From: Candidatus Undinarchaeales archaeon
Lineage (GTDB): Archaea > SpSt-1190 > JASMDC01
Length of the DNA stretch: 27,569 nucleotides
Direction of reading: 5' to 3'
Assembly (NCBI GenBank): GCA_030753015.1
Contig: JASMDC010000045.1
Span: 1 to 27,569, forward strand
The notes under the pieces were generated by a model. It saw only the letters and a program-made list of their open reading frames with translations. It had not been told where the DNA came from and did no database searches. The position numbers and the translations under genes were made by a program. This document shows positions 7,415-14,638 of this stretch, piece after piece (the stretch's first letter is position 1; every line of letters begins with the position of its first letter).

Positions 7415-7945
7415 CTACTCGTCGATCATCCGCAGGTAGAGCTCCAGAAGCTGCTCCATCGGCTGCTTGATCTCGTCCATCCCGCCGAGCCTGTCCACGA
7501 AGTTGCCCATGGTCTCCTTGGCCCTGGCGATGACCTCGTCCTTGGGAGTGTCGTCGGGCAGGTCGCCCAGCTTCTCCTGGATGTAGTCGCCAAATAGGTC
7601 CGAGGCGGCAGCGAGCTTGTAGGTGAGCTCGATGGTGGTGGAGAACTGGTCGCGGATCGCCTCCCGCTTGTCTCCGAGCAAGGCCAGTTCGTCGCGACCG
7701 TCGTAGGCGCTCTGGAAGGCTGTGAGCCCGTAGGCCACCGTGTCGATGAGGACGTCGATGCGTGTGTCGATGTCCGGCTCATGGATGTTGCCGTACTTGT
7801 CCTCGAACTCGGGGCCCTCCACGTAACCCTGGATGGCCTCCTGGGTCTCCATCATGACATTTGCAAGTGCAAGGCCCACGGTCATCTGCTGACTCTGGTC
7901 GAGACCGGCGACGGCCTCCTGTATATCCTCCTCTAGTCCGTACAT
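7415..7945 (-). CDS. Unknown helical protein, 176 aa
   Basis: The frame stays open to 8140, but the likely start is the ATG at 7945 (MYGLEEDIQEAVAGLDQSQQ). It has AGGAGAT about nine bases upstream, and a TATA box (TTATAA at 7987-7992) lies about 44 bases upstream, leaving a short leader. The sequence is soluble, acidic and almost entirely helical (QQMTVGLALANVMMETQEAI, AAASDLFGDYIQEKLGDL, MEQLLELYLRMIDE), without metal-binding or catalytic motifs that I recognise. It follows the Tes-like enzyme on the same strand, and its TATA box begins before that gene's stop codon, so it has its own promoter and may also be reached by read-through. A partner or adaptor role is possible but unsupported. Confidence 0.75.
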   Translation of the reverse strand: MYGLEEDIQEAVAGLDQSQQMTVGLALANVMMETQEAIQGYVEGPEFEDKYGNIHEPDIDTRIDVLIDTVAYGLTAFQSAYDGRDELALLGDKREAIRDQFSTTIELTYKLAAASDLFGDYIQEKLGDLPDDTPKDEVIARAKETMGNFVDRLGGMDEIKQPMEQLLELYLRMIDE

Positions 7946-7994
7946 GATAATAATCTCCTGATGACCCGCCCGGCCCTGGAGGTCTCTTATAAGT

Positions 7995-9380
7995 CTAGAC
8001 TTGGGGTGTGCCCACTTCCGTGCTATTATCGGCCCGCAGGTCACGCTCGCGGTGGAAGTTGCTGGCCCACAGTGTGGGGAAGGTACCGTCGTCCACGGTG
8101 ATCTCCCCGCCGATGCAGAACTTGGAGGCTTGGGCGTCATAGGTGTACGGATCGCACACCGAGCCGAAGGCCAGGATCAGGGAGCGTGTGGACATCGTTG
8201 CGCCAGTGAACCGTTCGCCGTACACGATGCGGTGGAGCGTGGTCGAGATCGCGTCACGGAGCAACGGCCATGCCCGTGGCCGGAGCAGGTGGGGGAGCAT
8301 GGACAGCACCAGGAACGGTGTGGCCAGCGAGCTGCCCTTGACACGGCGGTCCTTGTACACCTCGAGCGCAGGCTGGATGGCCGCAAGGTCGATGAGCTCG
8401 CCCACCATGCGGAACCCGTCCTTGGCGTTGGTGTCACGCAGCACCAGATAGTAGTGGTTGAACAGGCACCGGTGCATGCGCAGGATGTCGTAGAAGGCGA
8501 TGAGCGCGCGCTGGAAGTTCAGTACGTCCTGTCGGGAGAACCGTCCGTCGAAGCGCTCGATGAGCACGTCCATGAGGTCCTCGGGCGTGACCTTGAGGTC
8601 CACGTCGACACCTGCCTTGCCCAGGTATGAATAGGATTTGAAGAGTACTGCGCGCACGTTCGGCCGCTTGACCGCTTCCTCGAAGATATCACCCACCTGG
8701 TCGAGGTTCAGGTCGCGGACGTGGGTGGTCTCGAGCACGGTTGCCACGCCTGCCTCCTGGAGGACGTCCATGGCCTTCCGCCTGTTGTCGGCCATCGGTG
8801 CACCCCTGAGCACTAGAGCGCCCTTGTCATCGTACCCGTCGAACTGCATGTGGACTACCTCGAGCCCGGCTTTCAGGAGCCCGTCGAGGTAGTGAGGGTC
8901 CTTGAGCTTGATACCGTTCGTGTAGAGGGCCGGGATGTTGCCGGTGCGGCGGATTAGCCTGATGATGTTCATCAGGTCGTCGCGCATGGTCGCTTCGCCT
9001 CCCCACAGCCCGATCTTGAAGTTCTTGAAGTCCTTGATGGTCCTCTCGATCTCTTCCAGGGTGGGCTCCCGCTTGGGTGCGTTGGCGTCCGTGAGGCAGA
9101 TGGGGCAGTTGAGGTTGCAGCGCAGGGTCATGTAGTAGTTGTAGTAGTTGAGGATGCGCTCGGGGCCCTCGCGTCCGGGGGGGAAGAGGATGGGAAAATA
9201 GTAGTCGGAGAGCTCCTTGTAGTAGGTGGAATCGCGGGAGAGCAACCCCTTGGCCTCGCCATGGTCGGGGCACTCTTTTACCTGGTAGACCTTGTCATCC
9301 TCCTCGATTATCTGGACGGGAAGGTCCTTCATGCACGTGGGACAGAAGCCTCGCGTCTCGCGTAGCACGGTCCCGGGCAT
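7995..9380 (-). CDS. Radical SAM protein of the tetraether-lipid-synthase-like (COG1964/MJ0619) type
   Basis: 461 residues. The N-terminus has CPTC at 13-16 and ECPDHGE at 36-42 around a VYQVK strand, the zinc-binding-like module typical of MJ0619/Tes relatives. The radical SAM cluster motif is RCNLNCPIC (C88, C92, C95), followed by WGGEATMRDDL and LYTNGIKL. Tes joins two archaeal lipid tails by radical coupling and normally has an extra cysteine cluster between the N-terminal module and the radical SAM motif. Here that stretch (YYFPILFPPGREGPERILNYY) has no cysteine, so it is probably a different branch with another lipid or cell-envelope substrate. Other cysteines near the C-terminus (VCDPYTY, KFCIGGE) may bind a second cluster, SPASM-like. 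The TATA box at 9404-9410 is centred 27 bases before the ATG, so the mRNA should be leaderless. Confidence 0.85.
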   Translation of the reverse strand: MPGTVLRETRGFCPTCMKDLPVQIIEEDDKVYQVKECPDHGEAKGLLSRDSTYYKELSDYYFPILFPPGREGPERILNYYNYYMTLRCNLNCPICLTDANAPKREPTLEEIERTIKDFKNFKIGLWGGEATMRDDLMNIIRLIRRTGNIPALYTNGIKLKDPHYLDGLLKAGLEVVHMQFDGYDDKGALVLRGAPMADNRRKAMDVLQEAGVATVLETTHVRDLNLDQVGDIFEEAVKRPNVRAVLFKSYSYLGKAGVDVDLKVTPEDLMDVLIERFDGRFSRQDVLNFQRALIAFYDILRMHRCLFNHYYLVLRDTNAKDGFRMVGELIDLAAIQPALEVYKDRRVKGSSLATPFLVLSMLPHLLRPRAWPLLRDAISTTLHRIVYGERFTGATMSTRSLILAFGSVCDPYTYDAQASKFCIGGEITVDDGTFPTLWASNFHRERDLRADNSTEVGTPQV

Positions 9381-9403
9381 GCGACGGCGAAGGTCGTGGT
9401 TCG

Positions 9404-9410
9404 TTATAAA
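9404..9410 (-). promoter_or_regulatory. TATA box of the Tes-like radical SAM gene
   Basis: On the minus strand TTTATAA, centred 27 bases before the ATG at 9380; predicts transcription starting at the start codon. Confidence 0.6.
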
Positions 9411-9448
9411 CGTTTCCCCGAGCCAGAACGATCGCTACGACCCTGCGC

Positions 9449-9973
9449 TCAGTCCTCGCGCCACACACGCATGCGACGCTTGTGGGCGATCTCGCTCAGC
9501 TCCTCGGACCGCTGCATGAACGGCTTGTACCGCGTGTAGGCCCGCACCAGTGGAGTCCCCCGCTCCACACCCCAGAACTCGTGGGCCTTGAGGGTGTTGC
9601 CGTTCATCACCTCGATGTGGTGCTTGTCGTTGATGGAATAGGAGTAGCTTGAGGTCTTCACGCTGGACCGACCGGGGGATATCTCGGTGCGTTCGAGCTC
9701 CACCGTCTTTGTAATACGCACCCGGTCGTGGGAGAATGTGTGGTCCTCGGTCTCCTGGTCGAGCTCTACCCGGTAGATGTTGCCCGTGGACACGGCCAGC
9801 TCGTCGTAGAGGTCGACGTCGCGCATGTCGATGACGCTGTAGTGGGTGTCGTCCTCCCGTTTCAGCACGAAGGCGTAGTTGTGGGCATGGAGGTCCTCCA
9901 CCGAATCGATGCGGTCGAGGTCGTTGCAGTCCATGAAATCGCGAAGGTCATGCGTGAGGTAGATATCGTCCAT
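9449..9973 (-). CDS. Unknown soluble protein, 174 aa
   Basis: Starts MDDIYLTHDLRDFMDCNDLD. No signal peptide or membrane segment. It is strand-rich with many charged residues (YAFVLKREDDTHYSVIDMRD, NIYRVELDQETEDHTF, RVRITKTVELERTEI, SYSYSINDKHHIEVMNG). The C-terminus is basic (IAHKRRMRVWRED). Start choice: a TATA box (TTTAAATA, 10008-10015) lies about 38 bases upstream of the ATG at 9973, with GGTGA four bases before the ATG; a TTG at 9985 would be leaderless and adds four residues. It ends about 70 bases before the Tes-like gene starts on the same strand, which has its own TATA box. I do not recognise the family. Confidence 0.75.
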   Translation of the reverse strand: MDDIYLTHDLRDFMDCNDLDRIDSVEDLHAHNYAFVLKREDDTHYSVIDMRDVDLYDELAVSTGNIYRVELDQETEDHTFSHDRVRITKTVELERTEISPGRSSVKTSSYSYSINDKHHIEVMNGNTLKAHEFWGVERGTPLVRAYTRYKPFMQRSEELSEIAHKRRMRVWRED

Positions 9974-10007
9974 TGTCTCACCCAAGGGCCTCGCGCCCGG
10001 AAGGTGG

Positions 10008-10015
10008 TTTAAATA
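10008..10015 (-). promoter_or_regulatory. TATA box of the gene starting at 9973
   Basis: TATTTAAA on the minus strand, about 38 bases from the ATG; leaves a ~12-base leader containing GGTGA. Confidence 0.55.
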
Positions 10016-10053
10016 TCTGGGTTTTGGGGTGCCCGACGGACGGGCCGCGGCCC

Positions 10054-11541
10054 CTAGGCCTCGATGTCTTCTACGAGGTCAAGGTACAGGGCCCCGGTCC
10101 AGGTCATGTACCGGGCCCCCAGGGGATCGCCGGCCTCGTGCTTCCCCTCGCTCTGGGGCGCATAGTACTCGGCAAAGGAGGGTCCAGTGTCCGAGGTACC
10201 GTCGTAGACCGGGACCTTCTCGTCCACCTTTGACCACCCGATCGCGGCGAAGACCGAGTCCCACAGCCAGCCATGGCAGTACTGATCATGCGCTGGCGTA
10301 GTGAACTCCTCTCCGAAGCTGTTGTACTCCATGACACCAGCGGCCTGCTTCTTTACAGCGTCCCGGTCCGCGTACCCCTCCGCGATCATCCCCACGGTCC
10401 GCTCACGGACCTCGTCTGCCAGGACGGGACTGTAGTGGTCCAGGCCCTTGGCGAGCATCCAGTTGGTGACCGGCCAGCTAGGACCCTTCCAGTAGCGCGC
10501 GTTATCGAACCGCGGTGCGTTCATGGGTGTGGAGGGGATGGGTGTGCCGTCCACCGGCCAGAACTCGTCCGGGTCAGTCAGGTGCGCAAGGAGGCGTCCT
10601 GCCTGCTCAGGGCTTGCTACGCCGCCATAGAGCGGCATGAGCGAGCGGATGGTCGGGTGGTCCAGGTGCTTTCCCGCCTTCATGTCGTAGCTGAAGAACA
10701 GGCCCGCGTCCTCGTCCCACAACTTCGTCCGGATGGCCTCCCCGATGCGGTCCGCCTCTGAGTCGCTAGCACCCGCCTGCTCCCGATAGTAAGCGGCTTG
10801 TGCCTCGTGCTCCTTGCGGTGGATGGGATCCATGTCCGCCAGGTTGTCGTACTTCAGGGCGAGCTCGCCGGCGATGAGCCCCATGGAGCGGACGGACTCG
10901 GCGAACACCGTGTTCACCAGCACGTCCTGGACCGCGAAGGGTGACTCCTTGTAGATGCGCTCCTGGTCGAAGCCCAGCTGGTCCATCTTGCCCACGAGAT
11001 AGAAATAGCAGTCGTAGGCTTCCTTGGACGGTCGCTCGTCAGGGTCCACGTTGTCCTGGTCACGGCGTGTGAACTTGTCGATGTCAACATCCCCGCTCTC
11101 CAAGGCCTTCAGGATGCGCGGGAAGGTGTCGTCGAAATCGGGCGCGTTGTCGGTACCCGACGCCCATGGATGGGCTATGAAGATAAGATGCTCGCCGTCG
11201 GGATCGCGCTCGCGCAGGAGGAAATCGTGGTACTTCTGGACCTTGGGGAACCACTCCTCGATCTTGTCCAGAATCGCGTCCTTGTGCTCGGCGTTCTGGT
11301 AGACCTCCCAGATGCCAGCGGCGACAATGGGTGGTTGCGTGATGCCCGAGGTGTCCACGTCGGGATTGCCCGAGATCTGCCGGGTAACACCCCATTCCTC
11401 TGCGTCCGGCCCATAACCGGTCTCACCAGGTGTGAAGCGGATATGGGGCAGCATACCGTTGGCCCACTGGGAGCGGAGGATGGACTCCATCTCGTTTACG
11501 GCACGGCGCTCCCCGTAATTGAAGTCCGCAGAAGTACCCAT
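10054..11541 (-). CDS. GH63-type glycosidase, mannosylglycerate-hydrolase-like
   Basis: 495 residues, no signal peptide, so cytoplasmic. The order of motifs fits the (alpha/alpha)6-barrel glycosidases of family GH63 that include mannosylglycerate/glucosylglycerate hydrolases: NGMLPHIRF (about 28-36), SGITQPPIVAAGIW, AHPWASGTDNAPDFDD (about 123-138, holding the acidic residue equivalent to the family's general acid), WKGPSWPVTNWMLAKGL, FGEEFTTPAHDQYCHGWLWD, and MTWTGALYLDL near the C-terminus. Such enzymes release sugar from compatible solutes or short alpha-glycosides. Which sugar is cut cannot be told; trehalase and glucosidase relatives share many motifs. A TATA-like TTAAAA (minus strand, 11569-11574) lies about 30 bases before the ATG, leaving a few bases of leader. 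It is transcribed separately from its neighbours. Confidence 0.85.
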   Translation of the reverse strand: MGTSADFNYGERRAVNEMESILRSQWANGMLPHIRFTPGETGYGPDAEEWGVTRQISGNPDVDTSGITQPPIVAAGIWEVYQNAEHKDAILDKIEEWFPKVQKYHDFLLRERDPDGEHLIFIAHPWASGTDNAPDFDDTFPRILKALESGDVDIDKFTRRDQDNVDPDERPSKEAYDCYFYLVGKMDQLGFDQERIYKESPFAVQDVLVNTVFAESVRSMGLIAGELALKYDNLADMDPIHRKEHEAQAAYYREQAGASDSEADRIGEAIRTKLWDEDAGLFFSYDMKAGKHLDHPTIRSLMPLYGGVASPEQAGRLLAHLTDPDEFWPVDGTPIPSTPMNAPRFDNARYWKGPSWPVTNWMLAKGLDHYSPVLADEVRERTVGMIAEGYADRDAVKKQAAGVMEYNSFGEEFTTPAHDQYCHGWLWDSVFAAIGWSKVDEKVPVYDGTSDTGPSFAEYYAPQSEGKHEAGDPLGARYMTWTGALYLDLVEDIEA

Positions 11542-11718
11542 CCAGTCAATACATGCGGGACAAGTGACTTTTAAGTGTTACTGTCGCCAGGTGACGAAAA
11601 TCGTAGAGCCCTGGACGTCGTTCGGGAGTGAACGCTGACAGGAGGGCGTGGATTAGGTGTGCAAAAGGGAATGTTTAAAAGGCGGACCTCGGGCGCGGAG
11701 AGTCTAGAAAAGGTGAAA
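11542..11718. other. Divergent promoter region between the glycosidase and the small membrane protein
   Basis: Contains the TATA-like boxes for both directions (11569-11574 minus, 11674-11680 plus) and a small inverted repeat CGTTC/GAACG around 11619-11634. I see no RNA gene or ORF in it that I trust. Confidence 0.45.
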
Positions 11719-12012
11719 ATGATGTACGACATGGACCTTGACACCTCGATGGCTGGCTCCTCGCTATCGGCCGACGGCTACCAGCAGGCTGAGGACCTGA
11801 GCATCCTGAGCTCCTGCATCAAGGTGGGCATCGGCGGCATGCTGGGTGGCATCGGCGGCGGTTTCCTCTGCAGCATGACCAACGCCGACGACTACCTGGG
11901 CAAGGCCCTCGACACCGCCCCGGAGAACGTCGAGTACGCCTTCGAGGGCATCGGCACTGCCGCGGGAGTCGGCGTGGCCGGTTTCCAGATCTACAAGGAA
12001 TACAAGAGCTAG
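11719..12012 (+). CDS. Small glycine-rich membrane protein, 97 aa
   Basis: Starts MMYDMDLDTSMAGSSLSADG. A glycine-zipper segment follows (IKVGIGGMLGGIGGGFLCSM, about residues 35-54), then a short acidic loop, then a second glycine/alanine-rich stretch (GIGTAAGVGVAGFQIYKEY) to the end, which suggests two packed membrane helices. GGTGA stands just before the two ATGs at 11719 and 11722, and a TATA box (TTTAAAA, 11674-11680) is about 42 bases upstream, leaving a short leader. The frame is open from 11659, but that would place the start upstream of the promoter. No known family recognised; its IGT-xx-GVG motif weakly echoes the unknown protein at 1832, which may be coincidence. Confidence 0.7.
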   Translation: MMYDMDLDTSMAGSSLSADGYQQAEDLSILSSCIKVGIGGMLGGIGGGFLCSMTNADDYLGKALDTAPENVEYAFEGIGTAAGVGVAGFQIYKEYKS

Positions 12013-12023
12013 CGCACCATCTC

Positions 12024-12045
12024 GCGGGATACGAACGGATCCCGC
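12024..12045 (+). other. Hairpin after the small membrane protein gene
   Basis: GCGGGAT (12024-12030), eight bases, ATCCCGC (12039-12045), perfect seven-base stem twelve bases after the stop codon. No T-run follows, so I do not call it a terminator; it could protect the 3' end of the message. Confidence 0.35.
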
Positions 12046-12097
12046 AGGACCGGCTCCCTCAGCCGTGGCACGATAGAGCGCGACCGGACCGAAACCA

Positions 12098-12103
12098 TTA
12101 TAA
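12098..12103 (+). promoter_or_regulatory. TATA box of the phosphoesterase gene
   Basis: TTATAA centred 27-28 bases before the GTG at 12128, which supports that non-ATG start and a leaderless transcript. Confidence 0.6.
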
Positions 12104-12127
12104 CCAACTTTACCTGCTGCATTTCTC

Positions 12128-13036
12128 GTGGGAACACTGCAGGTTCTCGACGAGGAGCACCGGTTACATCTGACCGTATGCTCGGACCTGCACGGGAGCA
12201 CATCGCAGCTAGCCCTGCTCGCCGATCACGCACGGTCCGAGGGGCGCTCTGTCATCTCTGCCGGCGATTACCTTCGTGCGTACGTCGCTGACGACCTCTC
12301 TGACCACGAAGAGCGTGTGGAAGAGGCCGTTGGACAGCTCGACATCCTCGCCGGCCTTGGTGCATATGCCATCCCGGGCAACCACGACCATCCCTCCGTG
12401 TACCAAGAAGCGCTGACGCGGACGGCCGACGGACTGCGTGAGATCCACCAGGTTACGGATGTCATCGGGGACGGGTTCACTGTCGTCGGTTGGGGCGGGA
12501 TGGAGCACTCGGACCCCATCTTCGAGAACTTCAAGATGGGGCATTATTATGCTCCCGATCACATCGTCAAAGGGATGGAGGGGCTTCTCGCTGGCGTGGA
12601 CGACCACACAGACTGCGTGCTCGTCACCCATCAACCCGTCCGCGGCTATCTCAGCAAGGGCCACGAAGGCCAGGAGCTCGGCTCCGAGGCGATGCGCGAG
12701 GTGTACGACGCCAATCCGGACATAGGTCTGGTCATCTCGGGTCACTCCCACCAGGCGGGCTACAGTTCAGACAAGGCCATCGACTTCGTGGCCCGGGCCC
12801 GCTACAAGGAACTGACTCCCGATCCCGATGCCCTCCGCGTGTACCAGATGGACGGCTACGATTCGGCCCATCCGAAGAAGGTGGTCATCGAGTACGATAA
12901 GGATCAGTACGACCTCACCTGCTTCCTCAATCCCGGTTCCCTCGGCCACCCGCACTCCTTCTCGGACTGCCTCGACGTCGATGTGTACGAGAGCGGGGGC
13001 GTCCGGCGGATCGAGGTCACATTCGTCGAGCTCTAG
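12128..13036 (+). CDS. Calcineurin-like metallophosphoesterase
   Basis: 302 residues. All five motifs of the superfamily are visible in order: CSDLHGS (D20, H22), SAGDYL (D47), PGNHDH (N85, H86, D87), VTHQP (H168) and ISGHSHQ (H206, H208). Two metal ions are held by these residues, and the family hydrolyses phosphomono- or diesters. No signal peptide, so cytoplasmic. FLNPGSLGHPHS near residue 275 is the conserved NPGS element of the YfcE/MJ0936-like group, which act as small phosphodiesterases. The start is a GTG with a TATA box 27 bases upstream, so it is probably leaderless. The site-2 protease gene follows on the same strand after a ~70-base gap with its own TATA-like element. Substrate unknown. 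Confidence 0.92.
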   Translation: MGTLQVLDEEHRLHLTVCSDLHGSTSQLALLADHARSEGRSVISAGDYLRAYVADDLSDHEERVEEAVGQLDILAGLGAYAIPGNHDHPSVYQEALTRTADGLREIHQVTDVIGDGFTVVGWGGMEHSDPIFENFKMGHYYAPDHIVKGMEGLLAGVDDHTDCVLVTHQPVRGYLSKGHEGQELGSEAMREVYDANPDIGLVISGHSHQAGYSSDKAIDFVARARYKELTPDPDALRVYQMDGYDSAHPKKVVIEYDKDQYDLTCFLNPGSLGHPHSFSDCLDVDVYESGGVRRIEVTFVEL

Positions 13037-13072
13037 GACATCGCTCGCGCAAGGGAAATACCTTTAAAGCAT

Positions 13073-13078
13073 CCGGCT
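13073..13078 (+). promoter_or_regulatory. TATA-like box of the site-2 protease gene
   Basis: TTTAAA is only ~15 bases before the GTG at 13091 but ~33 before the ATG at 13109; the ATG is favoured. AAATAC at 13067-13072 could serve the GTG instead, so the start is not certain. Confidence 0.45.
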
Positions 13079-13108
13079 CGTCCTCCGCCCGTGGATCCGC
13101 AGACGCAG

Positions 13109-14281
13109 ATGGCCTTTGCGTTCTATGGCTCCCTGCTGTTCCTCATGCTCGTCGTGTGGCGGGACAAGATCGAGCGCAACGGCCTCCTGTTCCTCAAGCG
13201 GACCGAGGAGGGCGTCGCCGGTATCAACGCGTTCGGGACGGCGCATGCCGACCTCCTCAAGATTGTGGGCAACATATCCGTTGGCATCTCCCTCCTGATC
13301 ATGGTCTTGGCATCGGGTGCTCTCATCCACGGGGTATGGACCATATTCAACGCCCCGACCGTCACTCCCAACGCCACGGTGGGCATCGTTGTACCTGGCA
13401 TACGCATTCCAGGCGCGCCCTTCTACATCCCCCTGTTCGAGGGTCTCATCGCTATCGTCTCAGTGATGGTCATCCACGAGTTCTCACATGGCATCTTCGC
13501 GGCTGCCCATGGTGTCAAGCCCAAGAGCCTCTGGCTCTTCCTCCTCATAATCATCCCTGGTGCAGGTGTGGAGCTGGACGAGACGATGATCATGCGCAAG
13601 AGCCTGCGAGCCCGGATGCATATCTATGCCGCCGGCTCCTTCGCCAACGTGGTCACCGCCGTGACCGCCGCACTGTTCATCAACTTCGTCCTCGTCCCCG
13701 CGTTCCAGGCAATGACCCTGTCCGTGGGCATCGAGGTCATCGACACGACCGAGGGGCTGCCTGCCGCGCTCGCCGGGATACCGAATGGCACGGTCATCAC
13801 GTCGGTCAACGGAGTGGACGTCTCCAACTTCAACACGTTCACCACGGCGCTCGAAGAGGTGAAAGCGAACGAGACCGTCAATCTCGCCACCGACGTTGGC
13901 CCCTTCAGCGTCTTGACCACGGCCCACCCGGATAACCCCGAGCACGGCTATCTCGGCGTAATCGTCGATCCGAGAGGCAAGCGTGAGGTCCGGCCTGAAT
14001 GGTCCGGGAAACTCGGAGAGGTCGCACGCTATGTCATCGAGAAGAGCGTGGGGCTGTTCACGTACATCTTCATCCTCCACCTCTCGATCGGGCTCATCAA
14101 CCTCCTGCCCGTGTTCCCGCTCGATGGAGGGCGGATCCTGGTCGACATCGCCGAGGATTACGGCGGTGGGATCAAGACGACAGCAGCAAAGATGCTCTCC
14201 AGCTTTCTTCTCATCGTGTTCATTCTGAACCTCATAGGCCCACAGGCCGTGACCTGGACGGCACGGTTGTTGGCGTATTGA
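13109..14281 (+). CDS. Site-2 protease (M50) membrane metalloprotease with PDZ domain
   Basis: 390 residues. It has several transmembrane segments (GSLLFLMLVVW near the N-terminus, GISLLIMVLASGALIHGVW, LFEGLIAIVSVMVIHEFSHGIF, then one or more after the PDZ). The zinc site is HEFSH (H123, E124, H127), and the second motif NLLPVFPLDGG supplies D339. A PDZ-like region lies at about 207-285 (GIEVIDTTEGLPAALAGIPN, then GTVITSVNGVDV). Site-2 proteases cut other membrane proteins inside the membrane, often anti-sigma factors or transcription factor anchors; the target here is unknown. The ATG at 13109 is chosen by the position of the TATA box; a GTG at 13091 adds MDPQTQ. The small membrane protein at 14295 is convergent and begins right after its stop. 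Confidence 0.92.
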   Translation: MAFAFYGSLLFLMLVVWRDKIERNGLLFLKRTEEGVAGINAFGTAHADLLKIVGNISVGISLLIMVLASGALIHGVWTIFNAPTVTPNATVGIVVPGIRIPGAPFYIPLFEGLIAIVSVMVIHEFSHGIFAAAHGVKPKSLWLFLLIIIPGAGVELDETMIMRKSLRARMHIYAAGSFANVVTAVTAALFINFVLVPAFQAMTLSVGIEVIDTTEGLPAALAGIPNGTVITSVNGVDVSNFNTFTTALEEVKANETVNLATDVGPFSVLTTAHPDNPEHGYLGVIVDPRGKREVRPEWSGKLGEVARYVIEKSVGLFTYIFILHLSIGLINLLPVFPLDGGRILVDIAEDYGGGIKTTAAKMLSSFLLIVFILNLIGPQAVTWTARLLAY

Positions 14282-14294
14282 GGGTGTCGCGGCC

Positions 14295-14543
14295 CTATTC
14301 CCTGGGCGGTGGCGGCAGGAGCAGCATCTTCACCGTCGGCCTGATTCCCATGGCGAGGGCGATGCCGAAGAGCTTGAAACGACGACGCTTCACCACCCCG
14401 CTGAGATGTGCACCCCACAGAGCTCCCGTGATGAACGCGCTCCACTTCACAAGACCGTAGTCGAGAGCATCGAGGTTCTTGACACGGTCATCGAGCGTCG
14501 TGAGGAAACGGAAGGCTTTGCCGAGGTTCTTCGCCCGGTCCAT
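14295..14543 (-). CDS. Small membrane protein, 82 aa
   Basis: MDRAKNLGKAFRFLTTLDDR starts a basic N-terminus, followed by two hydrophobic stretches (LVKWSAFITGALWGAHLSGVV and LFGIALAMGIRPTVKMLLL) separated by KRRRFK, so it is probably a two-helix inner-membrane protein. Support for a real gene: a TATA-like box (TTTAAC, minus strand, centred 27-28 bases before the ATG), which gives a leaderless reading, and the gene is divergent from the NYN-LOTUS gene with a shared intergenic region. It ends 13 bases past the end of the site-2 protease, in convergent orientation. No family recognised. Confidence 0.6.
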   Translation of the reverse strand: MDRAKNLGKAFRFLTTLDDRVKNLDALDYGLVKWSAFITGALWGAHLSGVVKRRRFKLFGIALAMGIRPTVKMLLLPPPPRE

Positions 14544-14590
14544 GGATTAGATGAGGACGGCCAACGATTTAACCCTTTCTCAGTCGCGCC

Positions 14591-14615
14591 GGGCACCAAG
14601 GGGTGCCCTTATAAA
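14591..14615. promoter_or_regulatory. Inverted repeat and TATA box of the divergent 14543/14639 promoter
   Basis: A perfect stem GGGCACC (14591-14597), AAGG, GGTGCCC (14602-14608) abuts the TATA box TTATAAA (14609-14615), which lies 27 bases before the ATG at 14639. The small minus-strand gene has its own TATA-like box at 14568-14573. The repeat sits where the archaeal BRE (TFB contact) would be, so binding by a regulator would compete with transcription initiation. Confidence 0.6.
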
Positions 14616-14638
14616 GGGAACCGTATTGGACGATATAT

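Noticed and set aside
8001-8630. 209-codon plus-strand ORF
   Set aside because: Antisense to the Tes-like radical SAM gene, which has clear motifs.
10273-10761. 162-codon plus-strand ORF
   Set aside because: Antisense to the GH63 gene; no promoter or recognisable domain.
12024-12045. Intrinsic terminator
   Set aside because: The stem is good but no T-run follows, and archaeal termination is not usually hairpin-driven.
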